This document shows, one piece after another, positions 23,080-34,923 of a DNA stretch of 64,000 bases. Source of the DNA: Marsupella aquatica (taxonomy: Eukaryota; Marchantiophyta); contig OZ316891.1 of the NCBI GenBank assembly GCA_973895155.1, forward strand, positions 28,086,001-28,150,000, read 5' to 3'. Each line of letters opens with the position of its first letter. Position 1 is the first letter of the stretch. The notes beneath the pieces are model-generated. The model was not told the DNA's origin. It worked only from the letters and a program-made list of their open reading frames with translations, and searched no databases. The translations under genes and the position numbers were made by a program.

Positions 23080-24720
23080 ACCGAATGCCACTTCACGAAA
23101 TCATTGCTGAAGTCCAAATCTGGAAATTGGGCATATTGCCTAGATACCGGCAAAGTCGCAGGGATTCACCATCTTTGTTAGTTTTAGTGGTGGACCTCGC
23201 CACCCAGCGCACTCACAAATCCCAGCACATGCGCCTAAGTACCCTTGGTGCCCGAAGCCTCCACGGAATACCTAGAGCAAGCATCCAAGTGCCTCTAGCA
23301 CCACCTGCGGCCCCTCCCATACGAAGCCGCACTTGCTCACCTACATGACCGCTACTCAACGGTCCTCATTGTCTGCACAAGCAACCAAGCACCTCGGTAA
23401 GTAACCCCTCCGGATCTAGAACTCGCCAAGTCTAGCATCCTAACTCAAGCTCAATAGACGTTGGTAAATAGGTCAGCAATAGGTCCTCTCGATGCCATAA
23501 GCCGGAACCAGAACCCACGCCCACTGTCCGTCCAGGACAGCTCCTTCCTTGGGCGCGGCCCGGGTTCCCCCTCGTACCTATCCATCACCAACTGACCGCC
23601 CTGACCTCAGGACATGCTCATGGCCCAAATGGCGTAGCTTGTCCTAAAGCTTGTCCCAAGCTTGTCTCAACACGCCGGGACCAGAACGGCCCCAACTCTA
23701 ACACCCACTCCCGGTTCGCCCCACTGATGGACTAGGGACCGAGCGCCCTTGGGACTCAGCCTCCATACCTACTTGGCCTTGCCTCCCCAACGCAAGCTCC
23801 CCGGGGAGGCTGAACGCGGCTTGGCTGCTGTTCGGCAGGATTTGGCAAACGGGCGAGCTAACACCCGCAAACCATGAGAACCCATGGCACCCCCAGACCC
23901 AACTGAGCTAAGGAGGGCGTAGCCCTTCTCGAGAGCTTTCCAACGCACCTAAGAAGTCCTCCAACGGACTTCCCGTTGGGAAGATATCGCAATTTCCGTT
24001 TGGCGGTTTCTCTTAGTGTTGCGACCGCCACGGCTCACGACTTCGGCTCGACCTTAGCCCCCAGGGAGACACCACTCCCCTCATATATGCTTCTAGAGAC
24101 CTGCCACCCCCGGACCAACTTTGGTCCCTAAACATTTGGCCCCCAACCCGGATCCCATCGCGCATAATGGGCGCGCCACCAACTGACATCGCCCATAACT
24201 TTCTTGATAGGCATCCGCAAGCGGAGTGCCTTAGCCCGTTGTGACCGGGCCGACCCCGTGCTCATGCCTGGGCCCTCAGGTCTGATCGCCGCTCGGGGCC
24301 CCTGACCGGCCCAACCCGGATCGGGCCACAACTTGCGCCCCAAGCGTCCGTTACCAATGGCGTCAACTCCATTGGCCTTGGGCCCAAGAGGAGCTCACTT
24401 CCAAGCCCTCAGAACTCAAAGCCCATCCGACGGTCCGGACGACCATCCTTGAGCCCGACCCATTTCCCCTTGACCCGACCAGCCATAGGCTAGTCTAAGT
24501 CCTTAGTTTGTGTCCTCAGCTTGGCCCCTTGCCTCGCCAGTGCCACGTCTCATTGTCCACAAGTCTCCCCATGCTAAGTCCTCCCCGAATGGCCTATCCG
24601 GGCCTGGACCATAAGGGAGCTCGGTGTCAGAGTCAGCGACGTCGGAGCTAAGTGTTAAGGTAGTCGAGTTCCGCGACTGCTTTTGTCCCTTACCAACGGT
24701 GTGATTTTTTGTGTCCCATG
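23080..24720. other. GC-rich anomalous block, possibly a retroelement relic
   Basis: Composition changes sharply from the AT-rich surroundings to GC-rich DNA, with repeated words such as GGCCC, CCCGACC and CGGATC. No domain-bearing frame is present. Such blocks in plants are often LTRs or untranslated parts of large gypsy elements. I could not find TG...CA ends with target duplications, so no class is claimed. Confidence 0.4.
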
Positions 24721-25080
24721 GCCAAACTGACTTCAACATTTTGTAATAATGTTCACACGAGTGTTCGATGAGCATTACTCCTAGCACGAACCTGAGTGAA
24801 TTGCTTCTAACTTTCCGAATCCCACAAAACATGCAAGGGCAGCCCGATGCCACAATCTTCTTTGAGCATGATGATATAAACTCCTAAAAATTGCCTTCCA
24901 CGTCTTGTCGGAAGCTCCGTGGTGGAGAAAGTTTTGCCTCCCTGATGTCTATGAAGTTCCCGGAGTTGAGCCATGTTAATTGATGGCCGACAAATTGCAA
25001 ACATGAATATAGACTCAGCCGACGAGTTGCCCAGGAAACACGATCTCATGATTCAAGACAATTTCTTTCCGTCTTTGAAG

Positions 25081-25424
25081 TGTTAGATATTGCTCTAGTC
25101 TTGTGACTCATGAGCTAACTACACTTAGGTTAACTCGGGTTAGGACTTAGCTATTGTTAGTGGTAGTGCTGTTGTGTATATAGCCAGGGCTGATGCCAGA
25201 CCCTAGTGAAACTTAGGCTCATTGTTACGGAGCTAGTTGAGAGATAGGGAGAGCTTGTGCTGTGGATGCTTGGTATGGCCGGTTGGCCTAGAGTGCAGTA
25301 AAGCTCTTGTGTGTTCCCGTGGACGTAGCCTCATGTGGAGGTGAACCACGTATCTCTCTGTGTCGACTATTGTGCGTTGGATGGTTCATGGGCTTGCTGT
25401 TACGAATGTCGTCTATGCTTAACA
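25081..25424 (+). mobile_element. Solo LTR of the copia family
   Basis: A 344-bp sequence from TGTTAGATATTG to CTTAACA, closely matching the LTRs of the element at 2532-6773, but in the opposite orientation. The flanks TGAAG (25076-25080) and CGAAG (25425-25429) differ in one base, consistent with an aged 5-bp target duplication. No internal element sequence is attached, so it arose by LTR-LTR recombination. A TATATAGCC word at about 25177 may be its promoter TATA. Confidence 0.9.
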
Positions 25425-27844
25425 CGAAGATGATCCTTGTTGTATTGGGGCAGTTATATGCCAGTAGTTGGATCCACACGAAACCAAGATCAAAGCAGGA
25501 TTCAAACTCGGCTGCTGGTGAAGGCCATAGCTATCCTACCGTGGTTTTGATGTTTGAAGCTATCGAGAGATCAGGAATTGTTTGAGAGCAGGAATTGCTT
25601 CAATTCTGGGACCAACATCCTGCCTGACTATTGTTTTGAGTCTTGTGGCAAAGCCTTTTGAGTACCACAAGTAATTTGGCGATGTCCTGTATTCCTGTTT
25701 TTTTACCGGAGTTGATGGTAAATTGAAGAGAGCGATTTGGTCAGTAATAACTGGGTCTTATTGAGTAGAAAATTGACGCAACTTCAAGAAATGGATATGT
25801 TTACTTGTAACTTGGATTGTAGCCAATGATAGTCAATCAGAGAATTGAATTTGGGTACTGTAAACTGAGCAGGTCCCAGCTTGAAGACATTGATTTGGTT
25901 ACTCATAGCTTGCATTTTCGTTGTAGACCTGTACCAAATGGCCACTGTGAGAAATAGATTGCAACACTGTGAACTTTGCACTTCTGTCAAGGTGTTTTCT
26001 CAATACTTGAACGAAAACTGAAGCATTTAAATTAGAATTTGCTTTCAATATTAGATGGCTAATGAAGAGTTGAAAATATATTGTCTTTCACACAACACCG
26101 CATTGTTTAGACTCTTGAATGTCTTCTGTGGAGCAAGGACAAGATTATCACACAACACCGCATCGAGCAAGTACAGAATTATCCATCCTCATTTTTTGGA
26201 TGTGACAAATTACCAATGAACAACCAATGGCCAACTGCTGCATGTAAAATGTCCAGGAAAAAAGGACCTATTATTTTTTCAGTAGAATGGAATGAAACAG
26301 ACACGCTTCATACTAGAAGGAGAATAATGGTAACCCAAGAGCTATACTTACATTTTTTGAGTTCCACAAGTAATCTGGCAATGTCCCGTCAAGGTAACAT
26401 AGGAACAAGAGCTTTGATCTGTGCAATTTGAGTAAAAGAGGACTTGTGCAGTGTTCCAGGATGTCGCAATGTTCACCTTCCATGGCCATGGAGCTCTGCC
26501 TGGTTCTGGCAAGCCTTAGTGGGGCAGGCGGAGAGTGGGGCCACAGAACTACAATGGACAGCAAGTGAGACAATGAACTGATCGCAGCTTGGCATTTCTC
26601 TTATTTATATGAACAGTGGCTGTTTAAAGCTCACAATACAGGACTGGTCACATTTAACCTTGGTGCAGCTTGCTAGAGGTCAAAAGGACAGGTGCAACTC
26701 CAAAATCATCTCCAGAACTTGCACAACTAGAATTCCTTGTGGAGTTTGACAAACGGTAAATCTTGTGAGCATGGTAGAATTATTTGTGAAGGACACGGTG
26801 ACAAGCACAAGAAGAATTCGCCAAGTTGGGTACCCAATCATTTGATTTCAATGTTGTCTTTGAAGCATTTATAGTCAGGGCTCCTTTTTTTACCATATCA
26901 GACCGTAAAATTCACCCTTGCCAAAGTCTCCACTTCACCAGTGAAATAAAACATCGACAGGAATGACAGTCAAAAGGTGAAGCATGTAATCAATAAGGAG
27001 GTAATGGCAGCAACAGGTGATGATGGCGCAGACAGATTACAGAGGGACATCTAGATTTGCGCAAAAAAATCATAATTAATAACATTTTGGGCATACTGAC
27101 AATACCTTGGTGACCCTGGGAAATCCAAAAAACCAATTCTCGTGTAAACTTTAAGAATATTCTAACTGTCTTGGTGTATTCGCTCACGCGTATGCATGTT
27201 CCAAAAACTGAAAATAGGATAATACTAGCCTGACCTTGGGTTATTTGTTAAATGGAAAATAATTAATGTGTTGCGTAGGTCGGGAGTGCCGGGTGTACCC
27301 TATGTCACAGGAACCACTGGTATCAATTATACTCTTACTACAGTAGTCGCATTCTTTTTAATTGCATTCCTCTGACTTATCCTATGTGTTTCTCAAAATT
27401 CACAGTTTCGTCTTTTTCCAGGCAATCCCCTTCTTTAGGAAATTGACTATATATAATGATACATATTCACTAAAAGTTAGTTTATAGCATTCTGGCTCCC
27501 GCGGGCAGGATTAGAAATCATAGTATATAAGATAAGATAAAATGGGAGATGTTTTTCGAAGGACTCACCAGGTAATTTGTGAGTTAAATGGTCGGTGCAC
27601 CGAACTTTCCGATAAAACTTTATTTGGTGCTTAACCCCTAAACGCTTATCGAATATCTCACCCAATTCTTTTAGGGAACCCTCTAACGTCGTTACCATCG
27701 TTACCACTATCCCAAGAGTCCTGACGTGTAGTGCGCAACTCTGCGATGTTTCCAAATAACTTGTCCCTTCTAATTAATGAATCTCATCAATGTCATCCAT
27801 TGAAGTCCAATGACACGATGCTCCCCATACTGTAACGTACTAAC
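25425..27844. other. Gene-free interval
   Basis: No gene or clear mobile element was recognised. A 16-base word, TATCACACAACACCGC or similar, occurs twice at about 26090 and 26148. The interval is AT-rich throughout. Confidence 0.45.
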
Positions 27845-28590
27845 GTACTGCATTACGGAAACTTGGTCAAGCTGGAGAGAGGGAAAGAGGGGCGTCATGA
27901 TTTCATGATGATCTAGAATTCTAGATTGTCGTATCATGGCCTCTATCTGGGATGTGAGAGCTCCCTCTATCCCCATAAACTCAAAACTGGAGGCAAAAGC
28001 CACTTACAGCTTGACATTTGCTACGCCCGAGGTACTTTACTATGATCCTATCGAGACGAGGATTCCCATATGAAAGCCTGGAAAGAAAACAAAGCTGGTG
28101 GAGCTTGAGAGGGGGGTGTCAGGACTTCATGATGATCTAGTATTCTAGATTGTCGTATGATGGCCTTTGTCTGAGACCACTATCCCTTCAAACTTCAAAT
28201 CTGCTCTATCTATAAAATTAAAAACTTGAAGTAGGTGAACAGTCCACTTAGAGCTTGAAATCTTCTACGCCCGAGGTACTTTTTTTTGTCCCAATCGAGA
28301 CGAGATTCTCATTTTAATGCATGGAAAGGAAAAAAACCTCGTAGAACAACTTGAGAGAGGGTTGTCAGGATTTCATGATGATCTAGAATTCTAGATTGTC
28401 GTATGATGGCCTCTATCTGAGAGCTCCCTCTATCCCCAGAAAATTAAAATTATGAGTTGGTGAACAGTTCACTTACAGCTTTACTTTTGCTACGCCCAAG
28501 ATTTCCCATACGTAAAGCATGGAAAGGAAAAGATGTGGTGGAACTTGAGAACGTGAACGAGGGGTATCCCGACTTCATGATGATGTACTC
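27845..28590. repeat. Tandem array, three units of about 240 bp
   Basis: Each unit carries TTCATGATGATCTAG, the half-palindromic AATTCTAGATTGTCGTAT, GATGGCC, CTCCCTCTATCCCC, a stretch CACTTACAGCTT and CTACGCCC(G/A)AGGTAC, and then GCATGGAAAGGAAA. Copies begin near 27890, 28122 and 28366. The perfect palindrome ATCTAGAATTCTAGAT (27911-27926, again near 28380) is a landmark. A fourth, incomplete copy lies at 29185-29330. No coding content was seen. Confidence 0.85.
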
Positions 28591-28959
28591 CTTTACGGCT
28601 ATTAGTGTTACAGTAACTCTGATGAATAAAATTGGGCTCTACGAATGAACAACCCTAACACTACTTTCGCGTGCATCTATTATTATTGCTATGTAGCACT
28701 ACCCCTAAAAAGTTGTAGGAGCTTAGATAAATGCTGCTTTTGAAGTTCTCCTCCATCACCTTGCCAAACAAATCTCTGCCATTTGCACACAGCTCATAGA
28801 GTACATTTTGGACAGAATTACTTCACTTCCACGTGTTTGCTGATTCCCAACTAGATTGCATGCTTTCCACACCCCTAATGGAGGTTGCTGTCAACACCTC
28901 GGAGTAATCAAGGAGTTCAGTGACACTCTACTGCACCATTGAATGTTGTCTTTGCTGAA

Positions 28960-29062
28960 GCGTGTTACTTGCAGCTTAAACCACAAGTGAAACAAAGACA
29001 GTTTTGGAAACCGTTTTACTTGCAGCTTAAACCACAAGTGAAAGAAAGACACTTTCGTAAAC
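28960..29062. repeat. 51-bp tandem duplication
   Basis: Two adjacent copies of a unit containing TTACTTGCAGCTTAAACCAC followed by AAGTGAAA(C/G)AAAGACA. It lies in the DNA separating the third and fourth copies of the 240-bp repeat. Confidence 0.85.
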
Positions 29063-29184
29063 CTACAAGGATTAATATTACTTTGGACTTGAAGTCAAGT
29101 CCACCAAATTTAATGGAACTAACACTAATTTCTTTTTTGGCATTAATAACGTTTATTCCTGTACCAGCCTAGTTTGCATGCGAT

Positions 29185-29330
29185 GGCTCTATTTGAGAGC
29201 ACCCTCTATCCCCGTAAAGCTCCAGATTAGGTGATCATTGCACTTACAGCCTAACGTTTGCTATGCCCGAAGTACTTGACTCTGTCCGTAGCTCTACGAG
29301 AATTCACATACTAAAGCATGGAAAGAAACC
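29185..29330. repeat. Detached partial fourth copy of the 240-bp repeat
   Basis: It matches the array units from GATGGC(T)CTATTTGAGAGC through CACTTACAGCC, GCCCGAAGTACTT and ACTAAAGCATGGAAAG. It is separated from the array by about 600 bp, which may be a later insertion. Confidence 0.7.
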
Positions 29331-31765
29331 AGTGTTTTGCTACAATGAAAGGTACATGTCTGATGGATTTTTACATTGAAAAGTGTTATTTCATAGACCA
29401 TAGGACTAATCCAGATACTTGATAGACCTTGACAGACCTTAAATCAAGTACCTAAAATCTCATAGAATTACATTGTTCACTGTAAGTAATGTGATTAACA
29501 CTAATTCAAGAGCACCAATTTTCAGGGTCTACTTGCAAAATTTTAGTGTTAATCACACTAATATTGTGCCAGCACTATTTCTGTGCACATAAATTATTGG
29601 TGTTGTGGTCTGAAGAATGGAAAACGAGAAGGAAAAAAACTATTAAATTGAGAACTCCACAAAAGTTAGTGTTATTTTGGACTCAGGATCATTCATTTTT
29701 TACTAATAATTTGCACAAAAATGAAAAAAACTATTATAAAAACTTGACCAGAATTAGTGTTACTTGAACTCAAAATCACTTTTGACAGTTAGTGGTGAAA
29801 AACTTTGGTTTGCGGGTCCATTAAACAAAAACCACCATCCAAATAAAAATATTTTGTTGTCAGAAAGCAAAACCTACCTTGCTGCCCCCAAGTTCTTGTA
29901 AAGCCACCCCCAAGTTCTTATAAAGTCACCCTTATTAGGAAGAAATGTGGGTCTTGAAGTACTGTACTCTACCACTTTTCTTTCCTGTGTTCAAGTGGTT
30001 TTTAATAGATCCAAAGACATTTTGAAGTGTGGGTGAATCGTTGCCCCACACTTGGAGATGTTCCTCTAGTTGCACGAATTCCCAAGTCATGTGCAGGAGT
30101 TTGGACAACTGACAGGATTTCAAAAAAGGAATATTTTACGAAGAACTGAGAGGATTTTTCAAATTTTTAAATCTTTTTGGGGGCGAGGGAGAACATGAGA
30201 GACAACAGAGAATTGTCAATCCAAACTTTACGTCAGACTTTGAGAAGTGAGCCTTCGTCCCACTTTGCAACTCCCACAGCTCACAGACAGATGTACTCAT
30301 CTACCCTTCACCTTGAACTAAGGATAAATCACACAAATTGAGAGCTAAATTACCATAGTAAGTGTAGGCGCTAGTACAGTAGATTGCAACTCTTTTCTTC
30401 ACTAGTTATGTCACTTGAGTCTGGTTTACTCACAAGTTATTTGATAGCCCTGAGGTTGTCACATTGAACAATCTAATAGGGCGTCTCAATCCTTGGATTT
30501 GAGGGAAAAATTGAGGCCCTGAACTAGCAATTTCGGTCAAGGTTCAGCAGTGTGCGGACACGGATTTTCATGTCCGCCACTTTTTTCCCAGGATTCCGTC
30601 TCTGACAGCAACTGGAAGGAGCAACGCGAAGTTTGAGACGCCCTAATGGTTTCCATTGCCCCCTATCATTCATTCAAGCACCCCCACTACTGGTCCACCC
30701 ATCCTTGCCTCTCTATTTCTATACTGCTCCCCCACCATCATCAACAATAGATCAGTATGATGGGGAACAGTCAAATTTTCCAATAGAGAGTCTCAGTATG
30801 GACTATGAAATTCATAGTTGATAGCTTTTTTCCATAAGGATTGCTCGTATGCCATTTCCATCAGTCACTCTAAAGGCTGGTGACAGAAAAAAACATTAAA
30901 AACACCTCCTGAAAATGATTTACGAGAGGAACGAACCAACGTTGCTTTTTTGCTTGGAAGGGCAACGGAAACACCTCCTAAAAATGATTTTACGAGGGGA
31001 AAGAACCATGTTGCATTTTTGCTTGGAAGGGTAACGGAGGAAAGGTTCTATCTAGGAGCAACAAGGGGAAGGGAAAGACAAAATACTGACTTCCGTGAAA
31101 CATGGAGCCTTTAAAACAGTGTGAAAATAACCTAGGCTTATGCACCCCTACCCAAGACCTTGGAAGAAGCTGTTCCACCACCATTAATGGATACGACCAA
31201 CAACTACCATAAATATTTGATTTCTGGTCAAACCACAAATCGAGGAGGGATCGACGGTCATTGGCTTATAATGGTGCATGTCCCATAAATTAGGTGGAGG
31301 CATCATTATAGTGCATGGACCCTTCTTTACGTTAATTCTATTACATTGTGAGCATGAGTTGGAAACCAGCTTATCTATGGTGTAATTTGTTTTACAAAAC
31401 TAACCTAAATGCACATTTTTGGATGTAAAAAGGAATAATTCAATCTTTCTTTTCATCCGCTGATTTTGGTGGGGCCCTAGAGTCATGGTCTAGGGGTTTC
31501 GCTCTGATCTAGACTCAAACTCATATATATGATTTAATTTAATAGTAGAATGACTTTGAAGACTGGGTTAGGTTTGGGCATCACGGTACATTTTAGACTC
31601 CTCCTAATCATAGTAAAACCCACGTTCAATGTGGGCTCTCCTCCACAACAAAGAACAATGAATTATGTTTGGGACACATACAGCATTTGGTGGGAAAACA
31701 ATCACATTTTTACACCCCTCCCCAAACACAAATAAAATTTCTAGGGTAACTGTTTGGGTTAGTCA
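29331..31765. other. Gene-free interval
   Basis: No gene was recognised. A near repeat of ACCTCCT(G/A)AAAATGATTT(T)ACGAG occurs at 30903 and 30968. A minus-strand copy of the TCTAGA...GAAACC motif lies at about 31471-31515. Confidence 0.45.
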
Positions 31766-31772
31766 TTGAAGT

Positions 31773-32097
31773 TTTTTTTCTTGAATGAAAATGGGGGAAA
31801 AAACTTTGTAGGGCAAAAAATACTTAGTAGTCTCTGTCCACCCCAATAGTAGTGACATATATTCATTGTAGGGAATCCATTTCAGGGTGAGCCCCCACTG
31901 ATCCGATAGGAACTTGTACCAGGAGGGAGAGAGAATAAAAGCAAGGCCACAAAGTGGACAGCCAGGGGCCAAGTCATCAAAACTCCTATCCACTACCCAC
32001 ATATACCCTCCACACCCGTGTGTGTGGGGAGGGGATTGAACCTAGGACCTTTCAATTCCAGGCTCCATCCTCTAGCCAACTGACCTAAACCAGTTGG
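31773..32097 (-). mobile_element. tRNA-derived SINE, minus strand
   Basis: Reading the minus strand from 32097: a polymerase III A-box-like TAGGTCAGTTGG (32087-32076), then a B box GGTTCAATCCC (32042-32032), spaced as in a tRNA head, then about 230 bp of body and a terminal A-run after CATTCAAG (31780-31773). The insertion is bounded by TTGAAGT at 31766-31772 and 32098-32104. This combination of pol III boxes, A-tail and direct repeats is diagnostic of a SINE. Polymerase III transcription is inferred from the boxes. Confidence 0.75.
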
Positions 32098-32104
32098 TTG
32101 AAGT

Positions 32105-34422
32105 CATCTTTCTAAAAACCTTTTTAGTAAAATACTTGCTGTAAATATGCAAAACATTTTGCAAGATGTTGGAACCAATACCTCTTTTGTGACCATAGTT
32201 ACTTTCAGCCTATGTTAACCATGTAACTGCAGGCAGATGTCGCGGTGCACGGAATCTTTCTCTGTCTCATTGTCCCTCACCATCAAGAATTCTCTCAGTC
32301 TATATCATCTACTCTGAATGAATTAGTCCTGACTGAATGAGGGATGTCACTTTCAAGCATAGCATCTTTTGCTTTATGCACTGGATTTTGGTTTCCTAGC
32401 CCCATGGAGATTCAAGGCCAGGAAAACTGAATAGTACTGCTTGCTTTTTTGAGACAAGTCTGGGAGAAAAGAAGTTGCCATTGATTGATAGCTTCCCACT
32501 CTAATGACCACTGCACAAGAAGAAGATTGGGCTGCAGGAAATCAAAACAATCCCTTGGCAAAGCAATACTATAACCAGCAAGGCAATGTTCCACCCATGA
32601 GCAAATTATTTAGACTCAGGCCCTCTCTTACTCTACAATACATCTTGAAACCTGATAGGAAAAGTCTCAGAAAGTTAAGTGGAATCTAGCAATTTCCACA
32701 AAGCCTGTGACATAGTTGTTATGACTATATATTAGAGGCCTGTCAAGCCTAGAAGTGGGTGTCACACCATTATGAGTGTTAGTATAATATATAATGCTAT
32801 CTAAGTTTAGAGCTTTTGTATGTGTGTTAAATACAAGAAATTAGTGTTTTGTTGTGAGGGATAATTATCTCTTTGTGGTGGCTCGAAAGACATCTTTTGA
32901 TGTTGAGCCTTTTGAGCACAAGCTTTGACTGCTGTGGTGTGACCGGCCAGGTTGTGTGTATGGAATGTGGATGCTTAAAGCCCAAGGTGCATTTGGCTTG
33001 ACATATGTGTGTGCTTTTGTTGGATGATACTTTTGATTGTGCATTTTTGGTATCAATTGGCGCTCTATTTGGTAAAACTTATTGTGAGCATTGTGCATAT
33101 ATGGATATGCGTTTCACTTGTATTCCATTATCTTGTGTTTGTAATGTTAGGGTGTGAATATGAATGAATGTGTGTCACAAACAATGTATGTTTTGTAGTG
33201 ATGTGTATCCTCACCACATGAGGGAGAGTGAGATTTAGATGTTGTATCAGATTATAGTAGAATTTACAGCTCGTTTGGATCAACAAATTCAAAAGAGCCT
33301 CCATAACCCCTCACAATTGATTGAGTTAGACTCAACCAGAATGATTGTTTTTTTGCAGCTTAGAGTTACAAGTGATCTCTTGTGACACCTATTGAGAATT
33401 GTCAAGTGTGAGTACTTTGAGTACTAACCCTGTATTACTCATTTCACATATAGTGCAATTGCATATACGCTAGAGCATAATATATTTCAAGAATTTGGGG
33501 TATCAGTGTCATCTTATATGTTCACGATGAGGGGTCATCTATGGCTCAAAACATTGATCTTGATGAGATCAAAGTTCCACAAAACAACTGCATCTCAAAA
33601 TAGTTGATTTTTTTTAAAGAAATTGTCAAAAACCGTTTTTAATGTAGGAGGGTCCTATGATGGGAAGTGAGAGGGTCTGCCTAAGGGCAAGGCTACTCTC
33701 CTCGTAGGGAAATGAGCAACGACAATTCTGGGCAGGTCCCCCTTTTATAGTGGCAGTTGTGGCTTAACTTGGTGGGGTATTCATGCAAACTAAAATCTGA
33801 TTCCCTTTTCTCCTTTTCAATTCATTCAGCCCTCTTTTGCTTGTTTCAATCATAGATCCTTTATTCCTTGCTTTTTGTGTTTTTCCTTTTGGTGCATATG
33901 GGCTTGACTTTTGTGAACGGGTTGAAGGTCACTTTATTCTTCAAGATAAACCTTCTTCTTCACCCCCTTCTTCAAAAAGGGTAGCAAAATTGACTCTGAC
34001 GTTATATAAACGTAATCGTTCATATTTAATTGGAATCTATGGGGCCTCACTCCAAGGGAAGTTCCATATCAGGCGCAAAGTTTTCAAATACTAAACACCC
34101 TACAACCTAAGAAATAAAGTATTTTTAAACTATTTTTAACCCCTAAATTTAAGGAATATTTTAGGATTGAAATTTAAAATTTAAAACCCACTATAGTTCT
34201 TATAATTCTAAAAATTGGATTAAAACACTCATATTTGTCTTAAAAAATTAAAGTCTTTCTTCCAATTTAGTCCCCTACGGTCTTTGTGCATGATGGGTAG
34301 TATGAAAATAAGTGAGGACCCGAGGATTGGAATACATTTGTCTATATATATATTGCTATGGAAAACTGAATGGCCTTGGTGTTTTTTCACTTTGTAATAA
34401 TGGGGCATTAATGGAGTAGAAT
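32105..34422. other. Gene-free interval
   Basis: No gene was recognised. Rich in short AT runs; an AT-rich patch at about 34100-34240 has repeated TTTAAA words. Confidence 0.45.
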
Positions 34423-34438
34423 GCACAGTCCTTATTAG
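34423..34438. repeat. Left target-site duplication of LINE fragment (16 bp)
   Basis: GCACAGTCCTTATTAG matches GCACAGTCCTGATTAG at 34908-34923 at 15 of 16 positions. A duplication of this length is typical of target-primed reverse transcription. Confidence 0.85.
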
Positions 34439-34907
34439 TTTTTTTTTTGGTTTTGAAAATTTGTGTTTATTAGAAAAGCCACCGCGGTTAGACCAGTGAG
34501 ACAGACAACAAACCAAACCGAGGGCCACACGCGCCCAAAAAGTGACTCATTGCCAAAAACCACCCCAACGGATCACCAGGTCACCTTCAAACGAAGGGCC
34601 AAGGGATAACAAATCCAAAAAAACTAAGCCACATAACAGACAAACAGGGCATCACCCTCATATAAAGGGGGCCCCCAACACTAGAATGAACAAGGCTCCA
34701 ACAACAAAAACCAAAGCTATGCGTGACTTGTGCCAGTTGAAGCCCTAGAAGTCAATTCAGTGAGGTCAAGAAGGGCTCGATGGAGCCGTCTGGCCTTATG
34801 CACACTGTGAGTCTGCTGAAGGGTAGCATGAACTTGAATAGCAGCACCTTGGAGAATGACGTGCAATGGAATCCTGGTAAAGGTAGCATGATACGTGCGT
34901 TGCAACC
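34439..34907 (-). mobile_element. 5'-truncated LINE (or long SINE) insertion, minus strand
   Basis: A 469-bp insertion between 16-bp direct repeats. In its own sense it ends in a run of ten A residues at the 34448-34439 end, preceded by an AATAAA-like CTAATAAACAC. The other end carries about 60 open codons (34907-34717, ending KARRLHRALLDLTELTSR) that could be the last part of ORF2, followed by a 3' untranslated region. The open segment has no recognised domain, so LINE is preferred but a SINE is not excluded. No pol III boxes were seen at the 5' end. Confidence 0.75.
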
Positions 34908-34923
34908 GCACAGTCCTGATTAG
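34908..34923. repeat. Right target-site duplication of LINE fragment
   Basis: GCACAGTCCTGATTAG, paired with 34423-34438. Confidence 0.85.

Noticed and set aside
27845-28590. CRISPR-like array
   Set aside because: Units are about 240 bp tandem copies without short repeats and unique spacers; the host is a plant.
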